Source: Candidatus Omnitrophota bacterium
GTDB lineage: Bacteria > Omnitrophota > Gorgyraeia > B26-G9
Assembly (NCBI GenBank): GCA_018817165.1
Contig: JAHITY010000015.1
Span: 1 to 36,353, forward strand
Reading direction: 5' to 3'
DNA length: 36,353 nt
The translations under genes were made by a program, and so were the position numbers. The notes below the pieces were generated by a model that had not been told where the DNA came from, did no database searches, and saw nothing but the letters and a program-made list of their open reading frames with translations. Below are positions 16,019 through 24,790 of the stretch, piece by piece (positions within the stretch are counted from its first letter, which is position 1; each line of letters starts with the position of its first letter).

Positions 16019-17314
16019 TTATATATTATTTTTAGCAAACCCAAGCTCTGCTTCCTTAGTTGATAGCTTCCCGTCGAGTTTCGCATAAAGTGTTTTTTTT
16101 AGTATTTTTTTATAATTAGGACCAGGCATGATATTATATTGTTTTAAATCATCACCTGAAATCTCAAGCCTTATATTAACATATTTCATTAGATATTTAA
16201 TAAACATTTCCTGGGATGACTTCTCAGTACATTTTGCCATTAAAAATAAACATTCCTCGCGAGATACATCACTCAATACCTCATAAATTTGACTAGGATT
16301 TTCCAACTTAATACTTTGCAATGATCTTAAAATCCTATTGCCTGTTTTTTTTATTTTTAGAATAAAGTCTTGTTCATTTTTTTTAAAACCAAAATTATGA
16401 AAAAATTGATTGCAATCATTCACACTAAGCCCATCTAAAAGTACTAGTAAATATACCCTCCACGCTTGAACCGTCTGACCCGGCACATTTGCTTTATACC
16501 AGCCAATAGCTTTACCTGCTGATTTAAACAATAACTGCCTATTCTCAGTAAATTTGATTTTATGATGCATAAAATCAAGCTGATCCAACTCGCAGATCCT
16601 TCGAATGACTTTAACCGGATCAGGCTCGCTTAAACATAAAACAAACTCCGCTTTAATCCTCATTTTGGATAATTTACCAAAAATATTCTTATTAACAGCT
16701 TGAGAAATAAGATTTTCGGTATGACTATCTATCGTGAAATTCAATCGCTGTTCAAACCGGACAGCTCTTAAAATCCTTGTCGGATCATCAAGAAAACTCA
16801 AATCATGCAAAACTCTAATTCTTTTTTCTTTTAAATCCTGAAATCCATTAAAATAATCACTCAAGATACCAAATGTTTTTTTATTTAAACTTATAACTAA
16901 AGTATTAACTGTAAAATCACGTCGATATAAATCCTTATCCAAAGAGCTTAATTCGACAACTGGTAAAGCCGCGTAATACGCGTAGGATTCAGTCCTTGCG
17001 CTGGCAATATCAATAATCAATCCATTGTCTAATTTTATTTTTGCGGTTTTAAACCGAGGGTATGTTTTTAATTGTCCGCCTATATTTTTTTCTAAATTTC
17101 TGGCAAAATCAACCGCATCTCCCACAATCACTATATCTATATCAAAATTATACCGGCCGATTAGAAAATCACGAACAAAACCACCCACAATATAAACCAA
17201 AACCCCTTTTTCATCAGCTATTTCACCAATTTTTTTAAAAACCAAAATCAGATCAGCTGGGAATACATCATTCATTTTTTTAGATAGGTTTTTAGTCTGA
17301 ATATTTCGCTTCAT
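16019..17314 (-). CDS. cca: Class II CCA-adding-type tRNA nucleotidyltransferase / poly(A) polymerase family
   Basis: A 431-residue protein with the class II nucleotidyltransferase head. GG (44-45) is followed by VRD and the metal pair D58-x-D60 in NFDIDIVIVG. RRDFTVNTLVISL and the RNA-binding-neck motif DDPTRILRAVRFEQRL follow. It most likely adds or repairs the 3' CCA of tRNAs. No HD phosphohydrolase domain is visible. Poly(A) polymerase or a CC-only/A-only enzyme cannot be excluded, because these relatives share the head domain. The nearby tRNA-Arg encodes its own CCA, so repair rather than essential synthesis is possible. A later ATG at 17275 (residue 14) is an alternative start; neither has a strong ribosome binding site. 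Confidence 0.87.
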   Translation of the reverse strand: MKRNIQTKNLSKKMNDVFPADLILVFKKIGEIADEKGVLVYIVGGFVRDFLIGRYNFDIDIVIVGDAVDFARNLEKNIGGQLKTYPRFKTAKIKLDNGLIIDIASARTESYAYYAALPVVELSSLDKDLYRRDFTVNTLVISLNKKTFGILSDYFNGFQDLKEKRIRVLHDLSFLDDPTRILRAVRFEQRLNFTIDSHTENLISQAVNKNIFGKLSKMRIKAEFVLCLSEPDPVKVIRRICELDQLDFMHHKIKFTENRQLLFKSAGKAIGWYKANVPGQTVQAWRVYLLVLLDGLSVNDCNQFFHNFGFKKNEQDFILKIKKTGNRILRSLQSIKLENPSQIYEVLSDVSREECLFLMAKCTEKSSQEMFIKYLMKYVNIRLEISGDDLKQYNIMPGPNYKKILKKTLYAKLDGKLSTKEAELGFAKNNI

Positions 17315-17634
17315 ACACTTTTTTCATTTTTGCTTTATTAACGAGACAACTCGTAACTCGAGAATATCTACAAACTTCTACTAACTTTTTCTTTTTGTGT
17401 TTTGGGCTTTAGTCATTTAAGTTTATTTAGAGTTTAGAAATTAGAAATTAGCAATTTGTTTTCTATTCTCCGCTTTTTCGTCCATGATCCTAGCGTAGCG
17501 AGCGGCTCTCATCCTTCGTTATTCTGTTTTCTGTTCTCTGTCAACCTATTTCAGGATAGCACACTGCTTTTCCTATTCGATAATCGCTGTCCCAGTGACC
17601 TGATGACTGAATGTTTTTAATATTAAATATATGA
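17315..17634. other. 320-bp spacer with low-complexity repeat words, no gene
   Basis: No ORF or RNA gene is evident between cca and the tRNA. The stretch contains an AACTCGTAACTCGAG-type segment (17352-17361), AGAAATTAGAAATTAG (17436-17451) and CT-rich words such as TTCTGTTTTCTGTTCTCTG (17522-17540). These resemble other spacers in the window and, for the CT-rich words, the complementary strand of the valS insertion. Confidence 0.5.
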
Positions 17635-17709
17635 TGGTGCCCCCTGCGAGAATCGAACTCACATCACAAGCTCCGGAGGCTTGTGCTTTATCCGTTAAGC
17701 TAAAGGGGC
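17635..17709 (-). tRNA. tRNA-Arg (anticodon CCG)
   Basis: On the minus strand a full cloverleaf of 75 bases including CCA can be drawn. The acceptor stem is GCCCCTT/AGGGGGC with one T-G pair, the D-stem is GCTT/AAGC, the anticodon stem is CAAGC/GCTTG, and the T-arm is GTGAG-TTCGATT-CTCGC. The seven-base loop CTCCGGA gives anticodon CCG, reading CGG (Arg). The discriminator is A and the CCA end is encoded. It lies between xerC/D and cca. Confidence 0.93.
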
Positions 17710-17787
17710 AAAGATTTTTATCACTAAGATAATAATAAGCCTTAAAATGCCTTGAAACATATATTTAACTCTAAAACTAAACTATTG

Positions 17788-18681
17788 TCAAGGTCGTGGG
17801 TGGAATTTATGATGAATAGATTTCAACCTATCCTTATTCAGATGTGTATATAACTGAGTTGTGGAAATATTACTATGTCCAAGTAATTCCTGAACAATTC
17901 TCAAATCAGCGCCTTTTTCCAGCAAATGGGTAGCAAAGGAATGTCTTAATGTATGAGGTGAAATATGTTTAGTAATATTAGCCAAAAGCGCGTATTGCTG
18001 AATTTGCTTCCAGATCATTTGCCGGGAAATCCCTGAGCCATTTTTCGATAAAAATATATTTTTAGAATCATTATTTTTCAGTAATATTGGTCTGGCTTGT
18101 TCAAGATATTGACTCAGTGCCTGCCTGGCCAGGCTGCCCATGGGAACAATTCTTTCTTTTTGCCCTTTACCAATACATCTTAAAATTCCCAAGTTAATAT
18201 CAATATCGCTAAGTTTCAGGTTAACCACCTCCGATACGCGCATCCCAGTCGCGTATAAGATTTCAAAACACGCTTTATCTCTTAAATGTTTTACTTTTGG
18301 GCCGCGGATAACTTCTAAAAATTGTTCGACTTCCGCGATTGACAGGACCTCAGGCAAGTACTTCCAAAGCTTTGGAGACTCTAAGAGTTCCGTCGGATCA
18401 GTCAAAATATAACGCTGACTTACCAAATAACGGTAAAAAACTTTTAAAGCAACAATGTTTCTGGCAATAGAACTTGATTTAAGGTCAGCCTCTTTTAGTG
18501 AATAAATATAATTAAGAAAATCATCCCGCGTAGGATTCATAACATTGGCCAGATCATTAACCAAAGCAAAAGCGGCAAATTTATTAAGATCGCGGCGATA
18601 TGATGAAATTGTGTTCTTAGAAAGACCTCTTTCCAAAGACAGATAATCTAAAAATTCATCAATATATTTTTCAAGCTTCAT
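17788..18681 (-). CDS. XerC/XerD-type tyrosine recombinase
   Basis: A 297-residue site-specific recombinase of housekeeping Xer size. The SAM-like N-terminal domain spans roughly residues 1-85. Catalytic residues are all present: R148 (ATGMRVSEV), K172 (GKGQKER), H243 and R246 (HTLRHSFATH), H269 (LGHSNISTT) and the nucleophile Y278. Such proteins resolve chromosome dimers at dif sites. Only one xer gene is in view, so XerC, XerD or a single-recombinase XerH-like role cannot be separated. No phage or integron genes are nearby. It overlaps the glycosylase-like gene by 11 bases and so sits at the end of that operon. Confidence 0.92.
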   Translation of the reverse strand: MKLEKYIDEFLDYLSLERGLSKNTISSYRRDLNKFAAFALVNDLANVMNPTRDDFLNYIYSLKEADLKSSSIARNIVALKVFYRYLVSQRYILTDPTELLESPKLWKYLPEVLSIAEVEQFLEVIRGPKVKHLRDKACFEILYATGMRVSEVVNLKLSDIDINLGILRCIGKGQKERIVPMGSLARQALSQYLEQARPILLKNNDSKNIFLSKNGSGISRQMIWKQIQQYALLANITKHISPHTLRHSFATHLLEKGADLRIVQELLGHSNISTTQLYTHLNKDRLKSIHHKFHPRP

Positions 18682-19438
18682 ATTGTTTTAATAAACTCAT
18701 AATTTTCCGCATATCATCCCAAACAAGTTTTTTTTCTTGGGGATTACGCAAAAGATACTCCGGATGAAATGTCGGCATAAGTTTTATTCCTTTAAATTCA
18801 AACCATTGCCCGCGCAACTGAGATAAGGGCCTAGTTTCATTCAATAAACTATGCACCGCAAATTCTCCCAAGGTACAAATTACTTTTGGTTTAATAATTT
18901 CTAAAAGTTCACTAAGATAAAGATTACCGCAACCAGCTTCTGCGGGTAAAGGATTGCGCGTACTTGAAGACTGACAGCACAGCAGATTTGTAATATACAC
19001 ATCAGAACGCATAAGTTGCATAGCATTAATGATTTTAGTCAACAGCCCTCCCGCTAATCCGACAAAAGGCTTGGACTGTATGTCTGCATCATCTCCCAAC
19101 GCCTCACCGATAAATACCAGATCAGCGTCTAAACTGCCCTCGCCAAAAAAAACATTGGTTCTGGTTTTATCCAAACCACCTAAAACAGATGCTTGGACTT
19201 TTTGATACAATGACTTTATCCGGGTTTGTTTATTATCATCAGATTGAATTGATTTTGGTAAATCTAAGCTATCTTGGTTTAAATCATCAATGATTTGAGG
19301 CTTAACCTTAATTTCGTCCGCAGCCAAATCACTCCCCGGCAAATAATCAGCTGCAAAATATGCCTCAAACTCTAGTCGAGCTTTTAACTGCTCAATGGTT
19401 CCGCTAAATTGTTCTCGGAAAATTTCTTCGCTGTCCAT
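18671..19438 (-). CDS. Uracil-DNA glycosylase-like protein (family 4/5 type), divergent
   Basis: A 255-residue protein resembling family 4 uracil-DNA glycosylases, which excise uracil from DNA. Motif 1 reads GEALGDD (111-117) instead of GEAPG-x-x-E. KPFVGLAGGLL, TRNPLPAEA, KVICTLGEFA and the HPEYLLRNP motif (225-233) follow. Two cysteines of the usual [4Fe-4S] set remain (around C154/C155 and C170). The two N-terminal ligands are replaced by S84 and G87 in the segment before DKTRTN. The 80-residue N-terminal region is variable. The start is the ATG at 19438, which has AGGAG eight bases upstream; an upstream TTG is too close to that site. It overlaps the glycosyltransferase gene by 55 bases. 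Confidence 0.82.
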   Translation of the reverse strand: MDSEEIFREQFSGTIEQLKARLEFEAYFAADYLPGSDLAADEIKVKPQIIDDLNQDSLDLPKSIQSDDNKQTRIKSLYQKVQASVLGGLDKTRTNVFFGEGSLDADLVFIGEALGDDADIQSKPFVGLAGGLLTKIINAMQLMRSDVYITNLLCCQSSSTRNPLPAEAGCGNLYLSELLEIIKPKVICTLGEFAVHSLLNETRPLSQLRGQWFEFKGIKLMPTFHPEYLLRNPQEKKLVWDDMRKIMSLLKQYEA

Positions 19439-20535
19439 TGACAAATCTCCTCTGCTGCATTGGGGCGAGCTAGTTTTTTGGCATTTTCTTTCATCTGATT
19501 TAATATTTTATGATCATCCGCAAGAATTTCCTCAACAAGGGCAGCAACCTTATTAACATCAAACAATCTTCGACCAATATTGTATTTTTCAATTATTTCG
19601 GCATTTCGCGTTTCCTGGCCAGGAATTGGTTTTATAATCAGCATTGGTAAATTTTTAGCCAAAGATTCCGAAACTGTCAATCCTCCGGACTTACTGATTA
19701 TCAAATCAGCGCATTCCATAAACTCATCCATATTATTTATAAATCCATTTGCTTGAACATTTTTTTTAAAAACCGCTGCTTTAAAATAATCATACATATC
19801 CGCGTTTTTCCCACAAACAACAGCAATTTGTAAATCTCGAGACATATTATCAAGATGCTCTACTATCTTTTTAATCGGACCGACCCCGAATCCGCCGCTA
19901 GTGACTAATACTGTAAATTTATTCTGCTTCAATCCCAATTTAGAAAACAGCTGATTTCTATCAGTAATTTTCGAGAATTTATCTTCAATCGGAATGCCGG
20001 TAACTCTAATTTTATCTGCTTTTACGCCCATACTGATGATTTCTTCTTTAGTGCTCTCACTGGCAACTAAGTAGAAATCAATCCCCTTATTTACCCAAAA
20101 TTGATGCACCCCAAAATCAGTCACGCCACAAACTACCATTGCTTTAATCAAACCTTTTGTTTTTAAAGCCGCCATTAACTGCGCCGACATAAAATGCTCG
20201 CAAATAATTACATCCGGCTGCTGTTCTTTAACATAATTCAGCAACGGCGCTCCCTGCAAGGAATTAAAAAAAGATCTGATCGGATTTATGATTGGCTTAA
20301 GCAATGAAGAATTTAATAAATGAAAAATTATTCCCCAAAGCCATGGAACATAGCTGACTAAAAATATATACACCTCAGGATAAGCTCTTTTAAAAAACGC
20401 GTTTGTATAATCCAATGCGTCAATATTCTGAACTTGATTTTTATCAGGATTTATTTTTCTAAATGAATTATAAAGCGCTTCAGCAGCCTTTTTGTGTCCC
20501 GCCCCGGCAGTGGCATGAATAATAAAAACCTTCAT
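19384..20535 (-). CDS. Glycosyltransferase of the MGDG synthase / processive diacylglycerol glucosyltransferase type (GT28)
   Basis: A 383-residue GT-B glycosyltransferase. The N-terminus (KVFIIHATAGAGHKKAAEAL) is the MGDG-synthase glycine-rich loop. The C-terminal donor site contains ISKSGGLTVSESLAKNLPM, shared with MurG relatives, then PIPGQETRNA. It probably transfers a sugar from a UDP-sugar to diacylglycerol at the inner membrane face, though the acceptor cannot be read from sequence. The ATG at 20535 follows GAGGTG; a GTG two codons upstream is less likely. It lies 49 bases after the DUF502 gene and overlaps the glycosylase-like gene. Confidence 0.87.
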   Translation of the reverse strand: MKVFIIHATAGAGHKKAAEALYNSFRKINPDKNQVQNIDALDYTNAFFKRAYPEVYIFLVSYVPWLWGIIFHLLNSSLLKPIINPIRSFFNSLQGAPLLNYVKEQQPDVIICEHFMSAQLMAALKTKGLIKAMVVCGVTDFGVHQFWVNKGIDFYLVASESTKEEIISMGVKADKIRVTGIPIEDKFSKITDRNQLFSKLGLKQNKFTVLVTSGGFGVGPIKKIVEHLDNMSRDLQIAVVCGKNADMYDYFKAAVFKKNVQANGFINNMDEFMECADLIISKSGGLTVSESLAKNLPMLIIKPIPGQETRNAEIIEKYNIGRRLFDVNKVAALVEEILADDHKILNQMKENAKKLARPNAAEEICQWTAKKFSENNLAEPLSS

Positions 20536-20584
20536 TATCACCTCTTATCTTTCTGGTTTAAAGTTAAAGCATGAAAATATTTAA

Positions 20585-21247
20585 TTACTTATCAGCAGCA
20601 TCTAACGGAGTATTTTGGAGCGCTTGAGCTGGCTTAACTTTAGACAAAACATTTTTATCCATTAAAACACCGCCAGATATAATTATCTTTATCGCTTCTT
20701 CAACAGAGATGTCTAAAACTATAATATCTTTTTGGGGGACAATTACAAAAAAACCAGTAATCGGGTTTGGCGCTGATGAGATATAAACACATACAGTATC
20801 CATGGTCTTATCCCCGATTGTCTGATCAGAAAACTCATTGGTCAGAAAACCCATAGTATAAACATCATCACGGGGATACTCAAATAAAACAACTTTTTTA
20901 AATGCCAATTTTTCATCAGAAAACAAGAAGTTTACAAGCTGTTTGACTGATGGATATATTTGATAAACAAAGGGAATCCGTAGAAAAAGATTTTCAAAAT
21001 AAGGCATTATTTTTTTAACAAATACATTAGTCGCCATTATCCCGGTAAAAAAAATCAAAACAATTATAGCCACAAGCCCTAAACCGAAAAATGATGTACC
21101 ATAGGTATTCTGGAGATAGGGATTAATATACCTACCCAATAGATTGTCAAAAAATCTGATTGTAATCGAAAGGAAATTAACCGTTATAAACAGCGGCAAA
21201 AGGACAACAATTCCGGCAATAAAGTAACGTCTGATCTTTGTTTTCAT
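20585..21247 (-). CDS. DUF502 family membrane protein
   Basis: A 220-residue predicted inner-membrane protein. A hydrophobic helix is near residues 9-28 (FIAGIVVLLPLFITVNFL) and a second near 53-73 (FFGLGLVAIIVLIFF). The remainder is soluble with segments typical of DUF502: IPFVYQIYPSVKQ, VVLFEYPRDDVYTMGFLTN and TGFFVIVPQKDI. The family has no firmly assigned function in bacteria that I can state; plant relatives (LIKE-COV) are linked to membrane trafficking. It follows rnfA by 13 bases, so it is probably co-expressed with the rnf pair and the glycosyltransferase. Confidence 0.88.
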   Translation of the reverse strand: MKTKIRRYFIAGIVVLLPLFITVNFLSITIRFFDNLLGRYINPYLQNTYGTSFFGLGLVAIIVLIFFTGIMATNVFVKKIMPYFENLFLRIPFVYQIYPSVKQLVNFLFSDEKLAFKKVVLFEYPRDDVYTMGFLTNEFSDQTIGDKTMDTVCVYISSAPNPITGFFVIVPQKDIIVLDISVEEAIKIIISGGVLMDKNVLSKVKPAQALQNTPLDAADK

Positions 21248-21260
21248 TTTTTCCTAAAAT

Positions 21261-21854
21261 TTATTCAACAATTAAACCACTAAATCCTAAAAAAGCCAAA
21301 GACATCAGCCCGGCAATAATAAACGCGATCGGTGCTCCATTCAGACATGATGGGATTTTCGCCATTTCCAGGCGTTCCCGAATACTTGTCATTAAAATCA
21401 GAGCCATTCCAAACCCTAACCCGGCGCTAAACCCCTGAACAATACTTTCCAAATAAGTCAGCTGATTCTGGATATTTAATAATGTCACAAACAGCACAAC
21501 ACAATTACAAGTTATCAGCGGCAAATAAATTCCCAATGCTTTATATAATATGGGGTTAAATTTACGCACAAATATTTCCACCAATTGGACAAAACAGGCA
21601 ATAATCAAAATAAACGAAATAATATTCAAATACTCTAAATGATACGGCACTAAAATATAATGATAAAATGGCCAAGTAATTAATGATGACATAGTTACGA
21701 CAAAAGTCATTGATATCCCCATGCCCAAAGCAATATCCAGTTTTTTAGAAATCCCAATAAACGGACAAATCCCCAAAAAACGAGAAAGCACAAAGTTATT
21801 AACAAAAACAGCGGAAATCACTATTCCAAAGATTCTTGCTAAATTAATATCCAT
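21261..21854 (-). CDS. rnfA: RnfA, electron transport complex membrane subunit
   Basis: A 197-residue six-helix protein of the RnfA/NqrE family, part of the ion-pumping ferredoxin:NAD oxidoreductase. It shows FVNNFVLSRFLGICPFIGIS and GIYLPLITCNCVVL, each with a cysteine (C30 in the first) that in homologous complexes helps hold an iron-sulfur cluster buried between RnfA and RnfE. The C-terminus (SIRERLEMAKIP, LAFLGFSGL) is also diagnostic. The ATG at 21854 with GAGG nine bases upstream was preferred over an upstream TTG. It follows rnfE by 53 bases. Confidence 0.93.
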   Translation of the reverse strand: MDINLARIFGIVISAVFVNNFVLSRFLGICPFIGISKKLDIALGMGISMTFVVTMSSLITWPFYHYILVPYHLEYLNIISFILIIACFVQLVEIFVRKFNPILYKALGIYLPLITCNCVVLFVTLLNIQNQLTYLESIVQGFSAGLGFGMALILMTSIRERLEMAKIPSCLNGAPIAFIIAGLMSLAFLGFSGLIVE

Positions 21855-21907
21855 AATTTTGATCCTCAACTTTTATAATTGAAATTTAACCTTTTCCTTA
21901 AGACTTG

Positions 21908-22540
21908 CTAATCCGCTGTTTTAACCGCCTGCTTTTGCTTTAAAGCATTAAGCTTATTTATAATAGCCATCAAAACACCAATGGTTATAAATGCGCCGGG
22001 AGCTAAGACCATCACTGTTATCGGATTATAATCAGCACCCATAATCGGTACGCCTAAAAGTTTTCCTGAGCCAAGTATCTCTCTGATTGCCCCAATTCCA
22101 CTGGCGGCCAAAGTAAAGCCCATTCCCATACCCAAAGCATCAGCAATAGACATCGGCACTGAATTTTTACTGGCAAATGCCTCTGCTCTTCCCAAAATTA
22201 TACAGTTGACTACCATAATATCGACAAATAAGCCAAGTTCCGCATAAACTAAAGGAAAATAGGCTTGTAAAATAAGTTTCGTTATTGTTACAAACGAAGC
22301 AATGATCAGAATATAACACGGTATTCGCACTTGAGCCGGAACAAAGTCTTTAATCAAAGACACCATAATATTAGAGCCCAGCAAAACAAAAGTTGCGGCA
22401 ATGCCAATCGCCAATCCGTTTTTTAAACTAACAGTCACTGCCAAGGTCGGACATAACCCCAGCATTAATCGAAAAACAGGATTTTCATGACAAATTCCCT
22501 GCAGAAAACAATTTTTAAGACATTGAACTTTATCATTCAT
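21908..22540 (-). CDS. rnfE: RnfE, electron transport complex membrane subunit
   Basis: A 210-residue integral membrane protein homologous to RnfA and paired with it in the Rnf complex. RLMLGLCPTLAVTVS and VDIMVVNCIILGRAEAFASKN carry the two conserved cysteines, and GAIREILGSG is the counterpart of the SIRERLE motif in RnfA. The wording is closer to RnfE than to NqrD, but a Nqr assignment cannot be ruled out without alignment. rnfC, rnfD, rnfG and rnfB, normally in the same operon, are absent from this window; secDF lies directly upstream by 27 bases. Confidence 0.92.
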   Translation of the reverse strand: MNDKVQCLKNCFLQGICHENPVFRLMLGLCPTLAVTVSLKNGLAIGIAATFVLLGSNIMVSLIKDFVPAQVRIPCYILIIASFVTITKLILQAYFPLVYAELGLFVDIMVVNCIILGRAEAFASKNSVPMSIADALGMGMGFTLAASGIGAIREILGSGKLLGVPIMGADYNPITVMVLAPGAFITIGVLMAIINKLNALKQKQAVKTAD

Positions 22541-22567
22541 TATTCTAATTCCTTATTATCTAAAAAA

Positions 22568-24742
22568 TTACTTTTTTTCCCAAAGATAAACCAATGGACT
22601 AGCGATAAAAACTGTCGAATATATTCCCACAATAAAACCAATCATCATAATAAACGCAAAATTATGTAAAACATTCCCACCCAGCAAGTACAAAGAAATA
22701 ACAATACACAAAGTCGTCACCGTTGTCCACACAGTTCTGCCTAATGTTTGGTTGATGCTCATATTAATAATCTCTTTAAAACCCGTTTTTCTTTGTAATT
22801 TTACATTTTCTCTTATGCGATCAAAAATAACCACTGTATCATTTATCGAATAACCCGCGACAGTCATAAATGCCGTTACCATCAGTAAATCAATCGGCCG
22901 GTTAGTTAGCGCGCACACTGCTACAGCCACAAGTACATCGTGAAATAAAGCAACCAATCCAGCGAAACCAAAAACAAAATCACGGAAACGAATCCAGATA
23001 TACAGACAGATAGCCAGCATTGCCAAAGCCAAGGCCATGGTTGCGTTCTTTTTAAGCAGATTCCCGACAACCGGGCCAACGCTGTCAATACTTAAAACCT
23101 CAGCTTTATTATCGGGAAAGGCTTTAACAAACCCCTCGATTATACTATCCGCCTGATTATCCGCTGTTCTTAAAATCACAATTGTCGGATCCTTTTTATC
23201 CTGCTGAATAAGCGCCTCACCTAATCCAATATCACTCATTGCCGCGCGCAAAGAATCCATTTGAATTGGTTTTTCAAATTTAAATTCCTGAATCGCTCCT
23301 CCGGTAAAATCTATTCCGTAATTAGCTTCTCCTTTTTGCGCAAAAAAACTCAAACCAATTATCAAAAAAACAATAGAAATACTAAAAGATATCCAGCGGA
23401 TTTTAATAAAATCAATTTTAGTTGTTGGAATAAGCTGCATCATCTTAAGCGACAAATTTTTCCATTTTAAACATATCATATCAATCAGTAATTTAGTAAC
23501 CACAATCGACGTAAACATACTTGCCAGCAAACCAATGATCAGCGTTAAGCCAAAACCGCGAATTGGTCCGGATCCCAGCCAAACTAAAAGCACAGCAGCA
23601 ATAATTGTAGTCACATTCGAGTCAAAAATTGCCGGAAAAGCCCGGCCATATCCATTATTAATTGCTGTTCTAGTTGACTTGCCTTGCTGCAATTCTTCTC
23701 TGATTCGTTCATTAATCAAAACATTAGCATCAACCGCCATACCAATAGTTAAGCCAATACCCGCGATACCCGGTAAAGTTAATGTCGCTTTCATAATAAC
23801 CAAAGCAGCTAATACCAATAAAATATTAAAAACCAAAGCAATATTAGCCAAGATTCCGCCAATAAAATAATAGATCGCCATAAAACTGACTACAGCAATT
23901 CCCCCGATTATTGTTGAATTCACTCCACTTTTAATTGAATCCTTTCCGAGCAAAGGCCCGACAGTTCTTTCCTCCCCAAAAATAATCGGAGCTGGCAAAG
24001 CACCTGTGCGCAATACAGTAGAAAGGTCTTTGGCTTCTTCAATACTAAAACTACCAGTAATTTCAGCACTGCCCCCAGATATTCTTTCCCGTATATTCGG
24101 AGCGGAATAGATTTCTCCATCCAGAACAACTGCTAATTGACGATTTACATTTGCCCCGGTTATATTGGAAAACAAGACCGACCCTTTAGGCGTAAAATCC
24201 AGCTTAACACTTGATCGGCCATAATTATCTCGACTTAAAACCGCGTCAGCCAAACTGTCTCCAGTCATTACCGCGTCTTTTTCAATCAGCAGATCTTTTC
24301 CATCTTCATCTTTTTTAAGTTCATAACCTAATGGAATTTTACCCACCAAGGCTTCTTTTAACTTATTTTCATCATTTGCCACCAAGCGAAATTCAAGCTG
24401 AGCAGTTCTTCCAATCAGTTTTCTTGCTCGAGTCCGGTCAGTAACTCCGGGTAATTGCACGATAATTCTATCCGCGCCTTGACGAGAAATTGACGGTTCC
24501 TTAACTCCCAGTTGATCTATTCTTTTGCGAATAATTTCAATTGTTCTGTCCACAATATCATTACGCACATCAGGTTTGATATTCTCTGGCAATTTCGACA
24601 TATCTACCTGTAATGTCAGAAACATTCCACCCTGAAGATCAAGTCCCAAATTAATTTTATCTTTAAGCGGATGTATTACCCAGATACAGAAAGTCATTAA
24701 TAATGCTATTAATATAAATTTTATCTTCAAATTCTTTGGCAT
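22568..24742 (-). CDS. secDF: SecDF fused protein-export membrane protein
   Basis: A 724-residue fusion of SecD and SecF, the proton-driven partners that help pull proteins out of the SecYEG channel. The SecD half (about 1-430) opens with a membrane helix then INLGLDLQGGMFL, followed by the periplasmic P1 domain and GIGLTIGMAVDANVLINERI. The SecF half (about 445-724) includes the NYGIDFTGGAIQEF motif, VGPVVGN, and MTVAGYSINDTVVIFDRIREN. Fusion of the two is known in several phyla. It follows yajC by 48 bases, the classical yajC-secD-secF order. Confidence 0.97.
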   Translation of the reverse strand: MPKNLKIKFILIALLMTFCIWVIHPLKDKINLGLDLQGGMFLTLQVDMSKLPENIKPDVRNDIVDRTIEIIRKRIDQLGVKEPSISRQGADRIIVQLPGVTDRTRARKLIGRTAQLEFRLVANDENKLKEALVGKIPLGYELKKDEDGKDLLIEKDAVMTGDSLADAVLSRDNYGRSSVKLDFTPKGSVLFSNITGANVNRQLAVVLDGEIYSAPNIRERISGGSAEITGSFSIEEAKDLSTVLRTGALPAPIIFGEERTVGPLLGKDSIKSGVNSTIIGGIAVVSFMAIYYFIGGILANIALVFNILLVLAALVIMKATLTLPGIAGIGLTIGMAVDANVLINERIREELQQGKSTRTAINNGYGRAFPAIFDSNVTTIIAAVLLVWLGSGPIRGFGLTLIIGLLASMFTSIVVTKLLIDMICLKWKNLSLKMMQLIPTTKIDFIKIRWISFSISIVFLIIGLSFFAQKGEANYGIDFTGGAIQEFKFEKPIQMDSLRAAMSDIGLGEALIQQDKKDPTIVILRTADNQADSIIEGFVKAFPDNKAEVLSIDSVGPVVGNLLKKNATMALALAMLAICLYIWIRFRDFVFGFAGLVALFHDVLVAVAVCALTNRPIDLLMVTAFMTVAGYSINDTVVIFDRIRENVKLQRKTGFKEIINMSINQTLGRTVWTTVTTLCIVISLYLLGGNVLHNFAFIMMIGFIVGIYSTVFIASPLVYLWEKK

Positions 24743-24790
24743 GCTCTTCCTCCCTAAATTAGACTTTAATCAAAAGTATTATGGCTATGC

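Noticed and set aside
17635-18681. Tyrosine recombinase beside a tRNA gene as a sign of an integrated island
   Set aside because: The recombinase has housekeeping Xer size and motifs, is embedded in a normal operon, the tRNA is complete, and I see no duplicated tRNA 3' end or phage genes.
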